Positions 38,389 through 46,956 of a stretch of DNA of 52,893 bases are shown in pieces. The translations under genes were made by a program, and so were the position numbers. This stretch comes from a bacterium (GTDB taxonomy: Bacteria; Armatimonadota; Abditibacteriia; Abditibacteriales; Abditibacteriaceae), in assembly GCA_004172935.1 (NCBI GenBank), contig SDZD01000045.1:1-52893 (forward strand). Direction: 5' to 3'. The notes under the pieces are model-generated. The model saw only the letters and a program-made list of their open reading frames with translations. It had not been told where the DNA came from and made no database searches. The stretch's first letter is position 1. Each line of letters starts with the position of its first letter.

Positions 38389-40317
38389 ATGGCGACTTCA
38401 CGCGAGGGCGACCGGCGCGAAGGAATTTTGGTCCGCCAGGGGCGCGGCTTCCTGCAAGTTCCCGGTGCTGGACACGAAGCATTATCCGCTGTCTGTGCTT
38501 CGCTTCTCCCCGGTGATTGGATTTTTCCCTACTACCGTGAGCGGGCTGTGGCTCTGGCACGCGGCGTTTCCAACGCCGACATCGCGCTGAACTTTTTCGG
38601 TAAACGCGATGGAATCGGTGCCGGGCGCCTGATGAGTAGCCACTTCGGGAGTCAAGAACTTGGTATCTTCCCTTCGGCAACCCCCACGGGTATCCAGTGT
38701 TTGCCTTCCGTTGGAATGGCATGGGGAGCGCAAAAAGCAGGTTCTCAAGCTGTTTCTGTTTGCTTCATCGGCGACGCCTCCACCCGACAGGGCGAGTTCT
38801 ACGAAGCCCTTTGCTTTGCCCTTCAAGAGAAGTTGCCCGTCTTATTCGTGATCGCCGATAACGGCTACGGCATTAGCACTCCCACCGCGTCGATGACTCC
38901 GTGGAATATTGGCGCCCTCAATCCTTCTATTTGCCAGCGTATTGATGGCCGCGACGCCATTGCCGTCGCCGATGCCGCGCAAGCCGCTGTGGCCCGTCTA
39001 CGCGCCGGAGAAGGCCCTTGTGTTCTGTGGTGCGAACTTGACCGTCTCTGGTCGCATACCCTTTCCGACGACCACCGCGTTTACCGCTCGCTCGAAGAAA
39101 TCGAGGAAATGGCCGCGCGCGACCCCATCACCCTCCTGCGCGACCGCCTTATCGAAAGCGGCCAACTCACAAGCGCCCAGTGGAAAGCCGACTTAGCGCG
39201 CATCGCCGAACAGGTTGACGCCGACTATCAGCAAGCCGAGCGCGCGCCCCTTGCCGCCGATGCCACCTCGAATGTTCTGGCCCCTCGTAACGAAAAATCC
39301 TCGCCTACGACTGTTTCCACCAGTTCGCGCCGCGAAGAAACCATGGTCGAGGCTCTGGGCGCCGAATTGCGCCGCGCCCTTGCCGATGACCCTCGCGTGC
39401 TGATGTTCGGCGAAGACATCGAAGACCCCAAAGGCGGCGTCTTCGGCCTTACACGCGGCCTCTCCAACGATTTTCCGGGTCGTGTCGTTAATTCGCCTTT
39501 GGCCGAGGCTACAATCATTGGTGCTGGTGTCGGTCTCGCTGCCACTGGATGGAAACCAGTCTTCGAAATCCAGTTCATCGACTTTCTGGCCCCTGCCTTC
39601 AATCAGCTCGTTAACCAGGCCGCCACACTGCGCTGGCGTAGCGACGGCCAGTTCTCCTGTCCGCTCGTGCTACTAGCCCCCTGTGGAGCCTACTTGCCCG
39701 CTGGTGGCCCCTGGCACTCCCAGACCGGTGAGGGCTGGTGGACGCACACACCCGGTCTTCGCGTTGTCGTGCCTTCCACCCCTCAATGCGCCGTCGAACT
39801 ATTCCGCGACGCCTTGAACGCCGATGATCCGACCCTGATTTTGCTGCCCAAGCGCCTCTTCCGTCGCGCTGCCTTGCCCTTGCCCGAACACAACGCCACA
39901 GGTGCCCTCCTGCGTCGTAGCGGCCCAGAGGCAACAATAGTGGCATGGGGCAACACCGTCGAGATTTCGCTCGACGCCGCCGACTTGCTCGCGCAGGAAG
40001 GCATCGACACCGAAGTCCTCGACTTGCGTTATCTTGTCCCCTGCGATTGGCCCAGTATCGAAACCTCGCTGCGAAAAACTGGTCGTCTTATTGTTGTCCA
40101 GGAAGATAACGCTACCGCAAGTTTCGGAGCGACGCTTCTGGCCCATGTCACCAGCGAGACTCGCTTGTGGGATTTACTGGCGGCGCCACCACAATTGGTG
40201 ACACGCCCCGACGTGCATGTGCCATTCCATCCCAAACTGGAAGAGAGCGTTTTACCCGATGCAAGCCGAGTCGCCGATGCGGTTCGTCTTACAATGCGTC
40301 ACTCGTTGTCTTTATGA
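38389..40317 (+). CDS. Fused 2-oxoacid dehydrogenase E1 (alpha-beta)
   Basis: This 642-residue protein joins both subunits of a thiamine diphosphate-dependent E1, which decarboxylates a 2-oxoacid and acylates lipoyl-E2. The alpha half (1-300) has the ThDP motif GDASTRQGEFYEALCFALQE (from G128) and IADNGYGISTP. A Ser/Thr-rich linker near residue 300-320 leads to the beta half, with RVLMFGEDIEDPKGGVFGLT, VVNSPLAEATIIGAGVGLAA and ALNADDPTLILLPKRLFRR. Its C-terminus has TEVLDLRYLVPCDWPSIETS. Single-chain fusions exist for branched-chain and acetoin-type E1s. It is coupled to the following E2 by ATGA. The exact substrate is not clear. Confidence 0.9.
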   Translation: MATSREGDRREGILVRQGRGFLQVPGAGHEALSAVCASLLPGDWIFPYYRERAVALARGVSNADIALNFFGKRDGIGAGRLMSSHFGSQELGIFPSATPTGIQCLPSVGMAWGAQKAGSQAVSVCFIGDASTRQGEFYEALCFALQEKLPVLFVIADNGYGISTPTASMTPWNIGALNPSICQRIDGRDAIAVADAAQAAVARLRAGEGPCVLWCELDRLWSHTLSDDHRVYRSLEEIEEMAARDPITLLRDRLIESGQLTSAQWKADLARIAEQVDADYQQAERAPLAADATSNVLAPRNEKSSPTTVSTSSRREETMVEALGAELRRALADDPRVLMFGEDIEDPKGGVFGLTRGLSNDFPGRVVNSPLAEATIIGAGVGLAATGWKPVFEIQFIDFLAPAFNQLVNQAATLRWRSDGQFSCPLVLLAPCGAYLPAGGPWHSQTGEGWWTHTPGLRVVVPSTPQCAVELFRDALNADDPTLILLPKRLFRRAALPLPEHNATGALLRRSGPEATIVAWGNTVEISLDAADLLAQEGIDTEVLDLRYLVPCDWPSIETSLRKTGRLIVVQEDNATASFGATLLAHVTSETRLWDLLAAPPQLVTRPDVHVPFHPKLEESVLPDASRVADAVRLTMRHSLSL

Positions 40318-41498
40318 CATTTCCCTTTAAAATTCCGCAGTTAGGCGAAGGATTAGTTGGTGCGCGCGTTGTCACATTGTGGAAACGAACGGGCGAATTT
40401 GTCGAGCGTGACGAACCATTGTTGGAAATCGAGACCGACAAAGCCATTATGAGCCTCGAATCGCCCGTCGCGGGTGAAATCGAGGAATGGCTTGTGCAAG
40501 TCGAAGACGATGCTGAGATCGGTGCCGTCGTATGCCGTATTCGCACCGAACACGCTCAAAAAACCGCAGCCCATTCCCCCGAAGCGCCCGAAGCTGCGCC
40601 TGAACAGGAAACGCAACCACAAGCCGTGGCCGCACTCCCCACTCATGCCATCCGTAATGGCATGGTTTCGCCACGTGGGCGCAGCCTCGCCCGCGATGAA
40701 GGGGTCTCTGCCGAAGAACTCGAACTTCTGAGCCGCGAAAATGGCCGCGTCGCCCTCGACGACTTTCAAGCTCACCTGCGCAAGAACACCGAGCAAGTCG
40801 CCCCCGGCGAACCGTTCACCGAACGCTCCCTGTCGCCGCGTCAGGCCCGCTTGGCGACCCACCTTGAGCGCGCATGGCGCGAAGTGGTGCCCGCCATTCT
40901 TGAAATCGAGGTCTCGTGGGATGGCATCGAACAGGAAGTCAAATCTCGTCGCGCCGCCCATTCTACCGACGAGAAGCCGCTCAAAGTAACGCCTTTGCAT
41001 GTTGTTGCATGGGCTGTCTCTAACTCGATGCGCGAGCATCCGCGCTTCTGTTCCACCTGGAAATCTGGCGGTATTCTGCGCGAGTGGCGTCATGTCAACA
41101 TCGGTTTCGCTGTCGCCCTCGAAGCCGACGAATTGGGTGTCGCGGTGGTATCGCGCACCGAGACGCTGAATTTCGAGCAGTTCAGTCAGGCCACCCGCCG
41201 CGAAGTCGCCTCAATTCGTGCTGGCGAAAAGTCGCACGGCGAAGCCCAATTCCTCATTTCCGACTTGTCCAAAGCCGGAATCATATCGGCTGTACCCCTT
41301 GTTGTGCCACCTGCGACCGCTATTCTGTTCATCGGCACTCCTTATGATGCCCCTGTGCGGACTGCGGATGATGGGCTTCGTTGGGAAAAACGGGCGCGTA
41401 TGGTGCTGACCTGCGACCACCGTTTGGTTAATGGTGCGGGGGCTGCTTCGTTCTTGCGAACATTCCAACGGCTGTTACCTACAATTTCTGCTGAATAG
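40314..41498 (+). CDS. 2-oxoacid dehydrogenase E2 (second copy)
   Basis: The acyltransferase partner of the fused E1 begins at ATG 40314, overlapping the E1 stop. The lipoyl domain has LEIETDKAIMSLESPVAGEI with the lipoyl Lys. The subunit-binding domain has RNGMVSPRGRSLARDEGV and ENGRVALDDFQAHL. The catalytic domain is short. WREVVPAILEIEVSWDGIEQ and TLNFEQFSQATRREVASIRA precede LTCDHRLVNGAGAASFLRTF with the active-site His. The 394 residues compare with 435 for the 27091 copy, and the sequences differ a good deal. No E3 is near, so it probably borrows lpdA. Confidence 0.9.
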   Translation: MTFPFKIPQLGEGLVGARVVTLWKRTGEFVERDEPLLEIETDKAIMSLESPVAGEIEEWLVQVEDDAEIGAVVCRIRTEHAQKTAAHSPEAPEAAPEQETQPQAVAALPTHAIRNGMVSPRGRSLARDEGVSAEELELLSRENGRVALDDFQAHLRKNTEQVAPGEPFTERSLSPRQARLATHLERAWREVVPAILEIEVSWDGIEQEVKSRRAAHSTDEKPLKVTPLHVVAWAVSNSMREHPRFCSTWKSGGILREWRHVNIGFAVALEADELGVAVVSRTETLNFEQFSQATRREVASIRAGEKSHGEAQFLISDLSKAGIISAVPLVVPPATAILFIGTPYDAPVRTADDGLRWEKRARMVLTCDHRLVNGAGAASFLRTFQRLLPTISAE

Positions 41499-41584
41499 TT
41501 AAGCAATGGTGAGTGTTAAGTCAGCAACTGTGTGTGGGAAATGCCTTGTTAACATAAACCCGTCATATTTGTTGGAGAGGGTTT

Positions 41585-41995
41585 ATGAACAAGCACTTTT
41601 ATCTGCGTTCCGCAGTGTCGGCTCTAATATTATCTTTAATATCTATTCCTACAGTCGCCTACTATCGGGGCGATGTGCTGAGCGACAACTCGGAGAAAAC
41701 GGCCATCACGAGCGCTCTGAAGCAGGAACTGAGCCGCGAAACATCGAGTCATATTCAAGTTCCAGAATTTGAGGTCAGTTCGTTGGACGTGCGGGCTAAC
41801 TGGGGACTGGTCAATGTAAAACCGCTCAATACCGAAAAGCAGGATTCTGTTTTGGTATTGGTTCGCAAGATGAATGGTAAATGGAATTTCGTGACTCTGG
41901 GCGGCGACTTGCGTGGCGCGGGCAAACAATTCAAAGTACCTCGCTCCTTGTGGAACCCCTGGAACCTCACCTCAGATTCCCAACGCCCATCCTAA
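41585..41995 (+). CDS. Small secreted protein of unknown function
   Basis: The ATG at 41585 follows a strong GGAGAGG ribosome site (41574-41580). The signal peptide is MNKHFYLRSAVSALILSLIS with cleavage near VAYYRG. The mature region has a short helical part (KTAITSALKQELSRE) and a beta-rich half: VSSLDVRANWGLVNVKP and SVLVLVRKMNGKWNFVTLGG. That half recalls small periplasmic domains with a nG-x-W pattern. I cannot name a family. A structured intergenic segment and a terminator follow. Confidence 0.65.
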   Translation: MNKHFYLRSAVSALILSLISIPTVAYYRGDVLSDNSEKTAITSALKQELSRETSSHIQVPEFEVSSLDVRANWGLVNVKPLNTEKQDSVLVLVRKMNGKWNFVTLGGDLRGAGKQFKVPRSLWNPWNLTSDSQRPS

Positions 41996-41999
41996 AGAA

Positions 42000-42101
42000 C
42001 CGGACGCCAAACTCCACCAGGTGATTAGCTGATGGTAGGCTCCCGGCGAACGCCAGGGAAGTGTAGGGTGGGGGCGAAACCAGAGAGCTGCGCCTACACT
42101 G
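42000..42101 (+). ncRNA. Candidate structured RNA or 3' UTR element
   Basis: Two stems are visible: TCCCGGCG-AA-CGCCAGGGA near 42042-42061, and AGTGTAGG (42061-42068) with CCTACACT (42094-42101) enclosing GGGGGCGAAACCAGAGAGCT. A strong terminator lies 18 bases later. It could be a small RNA, the 3' end of the 41585 mRNA, or another palindromic repeat. It does not match a riboswitch I know. Confidence 0.35.
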
Positions 42102-42118
42102 CCAAAATCCTAAAACCA

Positions 42119-42154
42119 ACACCCGCCGTGCTATCAGCACGGCGGGTGTTTTTG
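42119..42154 (+). terminator. Terminator between convergent genes
   Basis: Perfect 15-base arms (AACACCCGCCGTGCT and its complement) have an ATC loop and a TTTTT run. The minus-strand protease gene ends two bases beyond it. Confidence 0.9.
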
Positions 42155-42155
42155 T

Positions 42156-43454
42156 CTATTCTTCTTCTTCCTCCTCTTCACTGTCCTCTTCTTCCTCGTC
42201 CCCATCTTGCCAGTAGGCGACAAGTGCATCAATAAATTTACGTTCTGCGCGTGCCAGCCCATCGGCACCAGCCGCTTCTTCAATTTGGTTCGTGATGCTG
42301 GCCAGCACATCATAATCGAAGTGATTCCAGATCACATCCATTGATTCTTGCAGAATCTCTTCGTCGCCCACGAGGCGTGTGGCCGCTCGGATAATACCCG
42401 CCGCGTTTTGGCTCCCTCCCGTTTGTTCCAACACCGGAGCCAAATGCTCTTTGATGACTTCGATTTCATCGTCACTGATGTCCCCATCCGCTCCTACGGC
42501 GGTGAGGAAGAGCAGAGCCAATCGTTGCTCGAACGGATATTCGCCCATTCCTTCCACAAACTCTTCGTACTCGTCGTCATCCATCTCCGACAACACCGTC
42601 GCTGCTTCTTCCAACACCGATTCCTCGTCCTCGCTCCATGTTTCCTCGTCCGGGGGCAACTCTTCGAGGCGTTCGATAATCCAACAATCCCCATCGTTAT
42701 ATTCGGGGTTCATCAGGTAGTTATAGGGAATGTAGCAGTAGCCCTTATCGCCCCACCCCGTACCCCATGAGTTGCGAATGATGAACACCTCATCAACATC
42801 CGAATACCCGACACATAACATGGCATGGCCCGCATGTGTCTCGCGTGCCAACTCGTTTTTCGTCGGCGCCGATACCAGTCCCTTCTTTTTGTGCTTATCG
42901 AACGATTTGAAGATGCTGATACCGAAAATAATCGGCTGGCCTTCCGCCAGAGCAGTTTTCCACGTCTCCAAATCGACTGGAACCTGCTTAGCGCTTTCTA
43001 CCAGGAAGTAAGCGCCCTCTTCATACGAAGACTCATCAGGCTCCTCATTCACCATGTCTTCATCGAATGCCCACGTGTCCTCGGTGCAAGCGCCGTACTT
43101 CTTCAACCCTTCGATAACATGCACAATCGTCGAGCCTTCGTCTTCGATATAGTCACCGGGAGACACATAACGAGCGTTGTAATAGATGAACAGGCGGCTG
43201 ACATCCAGTTCTTCGTCGCGATGCCGTTTCAGCAGGTACTCATAAGCCCCCGCCGTCGCATTCGCCGTGCAACTGGAGGTGCCACCTTGGTTTTCTACTG
43301 CGCTCATCAATTTGCGCAAATCGACTTTGGAGGGCAAGTCGGAGACGTTGCTTTGGGCTTTGCTATAGGTTTTTGTTCCCACTTGGGGAGCCGAACGTTT
43401 GTAGCCCTTGAGTTGCCTCTCGGTGCCGTCAGCAGAAATGATTTTTTCGGGCAT
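42156..43454 (-). CDS. Papain-like (C1A) cysteine protease with TerB-like domain and acidic tail
   Basis: The protein combines a papain-family peptidase with a second domain. VENQGGTSSCTANATAGAYE gives the oxyanion Gln56 and catalytic Cys62 at the standard spacing. ETHAGHAMLCVGYSD holds the active His and FIIRNSWGTGWGDKGYCYIP the Asn. After an acidic linker, LLFLTAVGADGDISDDEIEV and VIKEHLAPVLEQTG look like a TerB/tellurite-resistance-type helical domain. The end is a run of Glu/Asp. There is no signal peptide or papain propeptide, so it is probably cytoplasmic. ATG 43454 is preferred over a TTG at 43505. Substrates are unknown. Confidence 0.83.
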   Translation of the reverse strand: MPEKIISADGTERQLKGYKRSAPQVGTKTYSKAQSNVSDLPSKVDLRKLMSAVENQGGTSSCTANATAGAYEYLLKRHRDEELDVSRLFIYYNARYVSPGDYIEDEGSTIVHVIEGLKKYGACTEDTWAFDEDMVNEEPDESSYEEGAYFLVESAKQVPVDLETWKTALAEGQPIIFGISIFKSFDKHKKKGLVSAPTKNELARETHAGHAMLCVGYSDVDEVFIIRNSWGTGWGDKGYCYIPYNYLMNPEYNDGDCWIIERLEELPPDEETWSEDEESVLEEAATVLSEMDDDEYEEFVEGMGEYPFEQRLALLFLTAVGADGDISDDEIEVIKEHLAPVLEQTGGSQNAAGIIRAATRLVGDEEILQESMDVIWNHFDYDVLASITNQIEEAAGADGLARAERKFIDALVAYWQDGDEEEEDSEEEEEEE

Positions 43455-43638
43455 GGGTGTTACACAAATAGCAACAGCACTACTATCGCCTTTGTAGAAA
43501 GGCAAACGAAATCATATCGAATCGCTCTGAGCGGGTGCTAATTGCCCGCACTGATACTGGGATATTAGTAAGAGGATGAGGTACTCATAGAGGAGGAATA
43601 CAGCGCGCTAGTCTGCTCAATCTCTGTCCTGATGTGGA

Positions 43639-43674
43639 GAATATATGGCACTTTTCACACGAATATATGGCACT
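43639..43674 (+). promoter_or_regulatory. Two 14-base direct repeats upstream of the porin
   Basis: GAATATATGGCACT occurs at 43639-43652 and 43661-43674, 22 bases apart or two DNA turns, 52 bases before the porin ATG. This suits side-by-side binding of a regulator. Confidence 0.6.
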
Positions 43675-43725
43675 CGATTTAGAAGAAATTGAATGGCCCA
43701 CTATAAGGCCAAAACATAGCCAATA

Positions 43726-44739
43726 ATGTCCTCAATGATTTTGTCGTTCATGCTTCGACGCGCGCTGTGTGGTGCAGTCTTCGCTTTTTCGCTGTCTACT
43801 GGGGCTTATGCTCAAGATGGAACTGCTCCGGTTAATAACCCGGTCACTCCATCCAATCCTGCCACTCCCTCGACAACTCCTCCGCCACCAACCGACGCCC
43901 CCGAAGAAGAGGCTGCTCCTACGGGATTTGCTTTTGGCGCCGATCTCTATTACGGCACTTCCAATGCCCCCGACGCCCATCGTTTCCGTGATGGTTACTG
44001 GCTCGGATATGGGGCATTCTACCCATCTAACTTCTACACGAACTACAACTCCGCCAATGGCACCAGTGGGCGAGTCTCCGTTGGTGTTGGCAAGCTTTAT
44101 AACGGCAGCGTCCCCGGTTTTGATCAGCCCATCGAGGCCTATGTCTCCAAGCCCTTCGGCAAAACGACTGTGACCGCTGGCAAATTCTTCGTCCCCTTCG
44201 AACTCTCCGAGTGGGTCTATGAAAGCGAATGGGGTTTGCAAGCCGCCCGCGATTGGGGAAAAAACGACCACTTAACCGCAGCTGTAACCTACAATCGATT
44301 CCGTGAAACTCCCAACTTCTACGCCCGCTACTCGCGTAACTTTGGCTCCGCGACAATAGGAGCCTCATTGGGCGGTGGAACCGGATTCGTGGGAGATACC
44401 GACCACGACCGAGGCGGCGCTCTTGACTTCACCCTCACCCATCGCCGCTTCCGCCTCGAAGGTGTGGCCGAACTCTTCCAGCAGAAAAACGCCGCCAGCT
44501 CGCGCTTCCTCTTCGCCTTTGCGCGCTTGAACTACCACCTCGATCCAAAAACCAACATCTACATCTCGCGCCACTCATGGTTCGACCGCTTGGATCAACA
44601 AAGCAACGGCCAGTTTTCCACTGTGGGCGCCGCCTATCAGGTCACTAAAAATCTATCCATTGAAGGTGCGTTGTCTCGTTCGGGCGAGGCCAACCGCACC
44701 ATCAACTTCATACAACTCCACTACACCTTCGAGAGGTAG
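43726..44739 (+). CDS. Outer-membrane beta-barrel porin-like protein
   Basis: The 337-residue product has a signal peptide (LRRALCGAVFAFSLSTGAYA) and a Pro/Thr-rich stretch. Next come alternating amphipathic strands with Tyr/Phe girdles, for example FAFGADLYYGTSNAP, SVGVGKLYNG, TTVTAGKFFVPFELSE, LTAAVTYNRF and RFLFAFARLNYHL. It ends FIQLHYTFER, with an aromatic residue next to the last position as in many barrels. It resembles phosphate-selective or general porins of the OprP/O type, but the selectivity cannot be told. Direct repeats lie upstream. Confidence 0.75.
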   Translation: MSSMILSFMLRRALCGAVFAFSLSTGAYAQDGTAPVNNPVTPSNPATPSTTPPPPTDAPEEEAAPTGFAFGADLYYGTSNAPDAHRFRDGYWLGYGAFYPSNFYTNYNSANGTSGRVSVGVGKLYNGSVPGFDQPIEAYVSKPFGKTTVTAGKFFVPFELSEWVYESEWGLQAARDWGKNDHLTAAVTYNRFRETPNFYARYSRNFGSATIGASLGGGTGFVGDTDHDRGGALDFTLTHRRFRLEGVAELFQQKNAASSRFLFAFARLNYHLDPKTNIYISRHSWFDRLDQQSNGQFSTVGAAYQVTKNLSIEGALSRSGEANRTINFIQLHYTFER

Positions 44740-44745
44740 GGCGAT

Positions 44746-46179
44746 TTAATTGGAAGCCTTCGGCGAGTTCGCGTCAACTGCCACCACTCGTCGATACTTG
44801 TCTGCCCACGTCGAAACCGGATTGTTGCCGCTCGCCGGATAGCCCCCCCACGGTTCAAACGTCCACTCCACGCTCGGATCGCCATTAAGAACCAGGCGGG
44901 CCACATTGCCAAGCCGTGTTGCCCACGACTGCGCATCCGCCTCTGGCTCCAAAATTCCCGCGCATAGCGGGAAATGATTGGTTGCCCACAGCCGCATGAA
45001 TTTGTTCTCGTCCCCCTGAGCTATCCACAGGGCGGGGCCGAATAACCCTTGCGTCACGAGGTCGCTATCTTCGCGCGGCGCTTCTACCAGTGTCGGCGCC
45101 AGAAAGCTGCCATCACGTTTCCCCCCGCACACGATTTGTCCCCCGCTGGTTTCCACGCGCTCCTGGCACCACTCCGCTTGTCCCTCATCGCCAAGCGGCC
45201 CTACATCGGCATTGGCCTCTTTGCCCGACTGCAATGCGTTCCAGCGCTTGATAAGCGCCTCGCGAACCACATTGTAAATCGTTGGATGAATCAAGGCTCC
45301 ATTAACCGAGGTGCATGTCTGTCCGTTGTAGCGTAGCGCTCCCTGTGTCAAAGTCTCGATGACTTTATCCACATCGGCCTTCGCAGAAACCCAAATCCAC
45401 GTGTTGCCTTCTCCATCGGCTATCACCGACTTCCCATTCTCGAATCCTTTCACCACTAAAGCCGGGGCATGACGCGACGACCCTAAATAATGAATGAGTA
45501 CATGAGCCGCGTTTTCATGGACGTTGCTCAGCAACGTTTTGGCGGGCGCCATCACGATGCTCACCGAATTTTTAGGTGGCTGCGCGAGTTCCACGGCTTC
45601 ACACAACAGCGACGCCGACAGCGGACTCGCTGCTGGAAAGCGCAAAATGACGCGGTTCCCAGTGGCAAGAGCGTTCAGAAGGCACGTCACCGCCAACAAC
45701 AAAGTCGCGCTCGATGGCAACACCACGACAATTGTGCCCCACGGAACGCTTACCTGACGAATATCTCGATCCGCGTCCTCGAATCTGTAAGATTGCGGTT
45801 GATGGGACGCTGCCTCCATGAAGCCCACCTCCCAAAAATCGCGCGCGTAAAGCACGATTCCATCCCGCACTTCGGCGCAATCTCTGGCCACGAACCCTGT
45901 TTCCCGCCGCAACGCCTCGAAGATGGGCGCTGCCACATTCCTCAACTCAGCATGAAGGCGAGTCGCAAACGCCCGCACTTCCTCTTCCGAGATAGAAAGC
46001 GTTTGTCCCAGCGGCGCCAGCAACGCCTCCATCTCTTCCTCATCTATATGTTGCGTGTGACCGAGCGGCAAGCCATCGACAGGAGACAGCGGGGCAGTAG
46101 CGGAGCCGTTTCCAGCCCGCTCTCCCCATATCCAGCTCGTAACGAGTGGCTCTGCGATATTCGATTTGAGAGCTTCCAT
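44746..46179 (-). CDS. Aldehyde dehydrogenase family protein
   Basis: This NAD(P)-dependent aldehyde dehydrogenase-fold protein has 477 residues. VPWGTIVVVLPSSATLLLAV is the Rossmann entry; the catalytic Cys is in RYNGQTCTSVNGALIH. The usual LELGGK Glu segment is altered to VIADGEGNTWIWVSA, with the Glu in GEGN. LTQGLFGPALWIAQG, FPLCAGIL and EPWGGYPASGNNPVSTW complete the fold. The odd Glu region suggests an aldehyde dehydrogenase branch with an unusual substrate. It starts directly after the methyltransferase stop (TAA then ATG), so the two are a unit. Confidence 0.87.
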   Translation of the reverse strand: MEALKSNIAEPLVTSWIWGERAGNGSATAPLSPVDGLPLGHTQHIDEEEMEALLAPLGQTLSISEEEVRAFATRLHAELRNVAAPIFEALRRETGFVARDCAEVRDGIVLYARDFWEVGFMEAASHQPQSYRFEDADRDIRQVSVPWGTIVVVLPSSATLLLAVTCLLNALATGNRVILRFPAASPLSASLLCEAVELAQPPKNSVSIVMAPAKTLLSNVHENAAHVLIHYLGSSRHAPALVVKGFENGKSVIADGEGNTWIWVSAKADVDKVIETLTQGALRYNGQTCTSVNGALIHPTIYNVVREALIKRWNALQSGKEANADVGPLGDEGQAEWCQERVETSGGQIVCGGKRDGSFLAPTLVEAPREDSDLVTQGLFGPALWIAQGDENKFMRLWATNHFPLCAGILEPEADAQSWATRLGNVARLVLNGDPSVEWTFEPWGGYPASGNNPVSTWADKYRRVVAVDANSPKASN

Positions 46180-46956
46180 TTACTGGCGCCCTTTCACGGC
46201 AGAAGCGAAGACAACGCTACTGAATCCCTGTTCCGATTGTGAGGGCACCTGTCGCACGCGCAAATCAATATCCGTGAACCCGATTTCGAGTAAACACGCC
46301 AAAACATCTTTTTCATCCACGCCCGCACACGGAAAATAGCGGTCGCCAACCGCGTAAGCGCTGGCCGCCCCGCACACCGATATAATCAGCGTGCCTCCCG
46401 TCTCGACAAGGCTCGAAATGTTCCGCATGCACGCGCGCCATTCCTCCTGGTCGGTGGTGCAAGCCTCCGCGCAATAATGGCTCGCCACCAGCGGATAAAT
46501 CCTGTTGTTGCCTTCTCCCAGTGGTTCGCTGCTGAAAGCATCGCATGGCACAACTTGCGTGATCTTCTCGCGCAATAGCTCTTCCCGTTCCGCGACTTGC
46601 TCTTGCGTCGGATGCGCGTTGCCTTCAAGTTGCAGCGTCTCCACTCCGAAGTGGTCCCAGTTGAAAGCCCCTTCATCCTTGCGGCGCCACTTCTCGACTT
46701 CGGCCCGATTCGATTCCAGATAATCGGCCATATGAAGCTCGCCAACCAGGTTCGCCAGCGCCAGAGCATGGTGAATCGTTGGCCCACAGCCAAATTCGAG
46801 GGCCACGGACACCGGCTTCAAGCGCGCAACCGTCTCGACCAGAAATTCCACTGCGAAATGCTCATCAGGCTGCACTTCGCCATAATATTCGGTCAAATAC
46901 TCTTCCGGTTGCCACTGCGAATAATCGCTGACAGATGCATTAGCTGGAGCAGACAT
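46180..46956 (-). CDS. NNMT/PNMT/TEMT-type N-methyltransferase
   Basis: This SAM-dependent methyltransferase of 258 residues resembles the nicotinamide/phenylethanolamine N-methyltransferase family. QPEEYLTEYYGEVQPDEHFA is a characteristic N-terminus, and VALEFGCGPTIHHALALANL is motif I. ELHMADYLESNRAEVEKW has the second acidic position, and ASHYCAEACTTDQEEW and SLVETGGTLIISVCGAASAY follow. A strong GGGAGGA ribosome site precedes the ATG (46961-46967). It is the first gene of a two-gene unit with an aldehyde dehydrogenase, which hints at N-methylation of an amine coupled to oxidation of an aldehyde. This pathway reading is inference. Confidence 0.83.
   Translation of the reverse strand: MSAPANASVSDYSQWQPEEYLTEYYGEVQPDEHFAVEFLVETVARLKPVSVALEFGCGPTIHHALALANLVGELHMADYLESNRAEVEKWRRKDEGAFNWDHFGVETLQLEGNAHPTQEQVAEREELLREKITQVVPCDAFSSEPLGEGNNRIYPLVASHYCAEACTTDQEEWRACMRNISSLVETGGTLIISVCGAASAYAVGDRYFPCAGVDEKDVLACLLEIGFTDIDLRVRQVPSQSEQGFSSVVFASAVKGRQ

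Noticed and set aside
42000..42101. RNase P RNA or a known riboswitch
   Set aside because: AAACTCCACC recalls RNase P, but the rest of its core (GAGGAAAGTCCGGGCT-like) is absent and no known riboswitch core matches.
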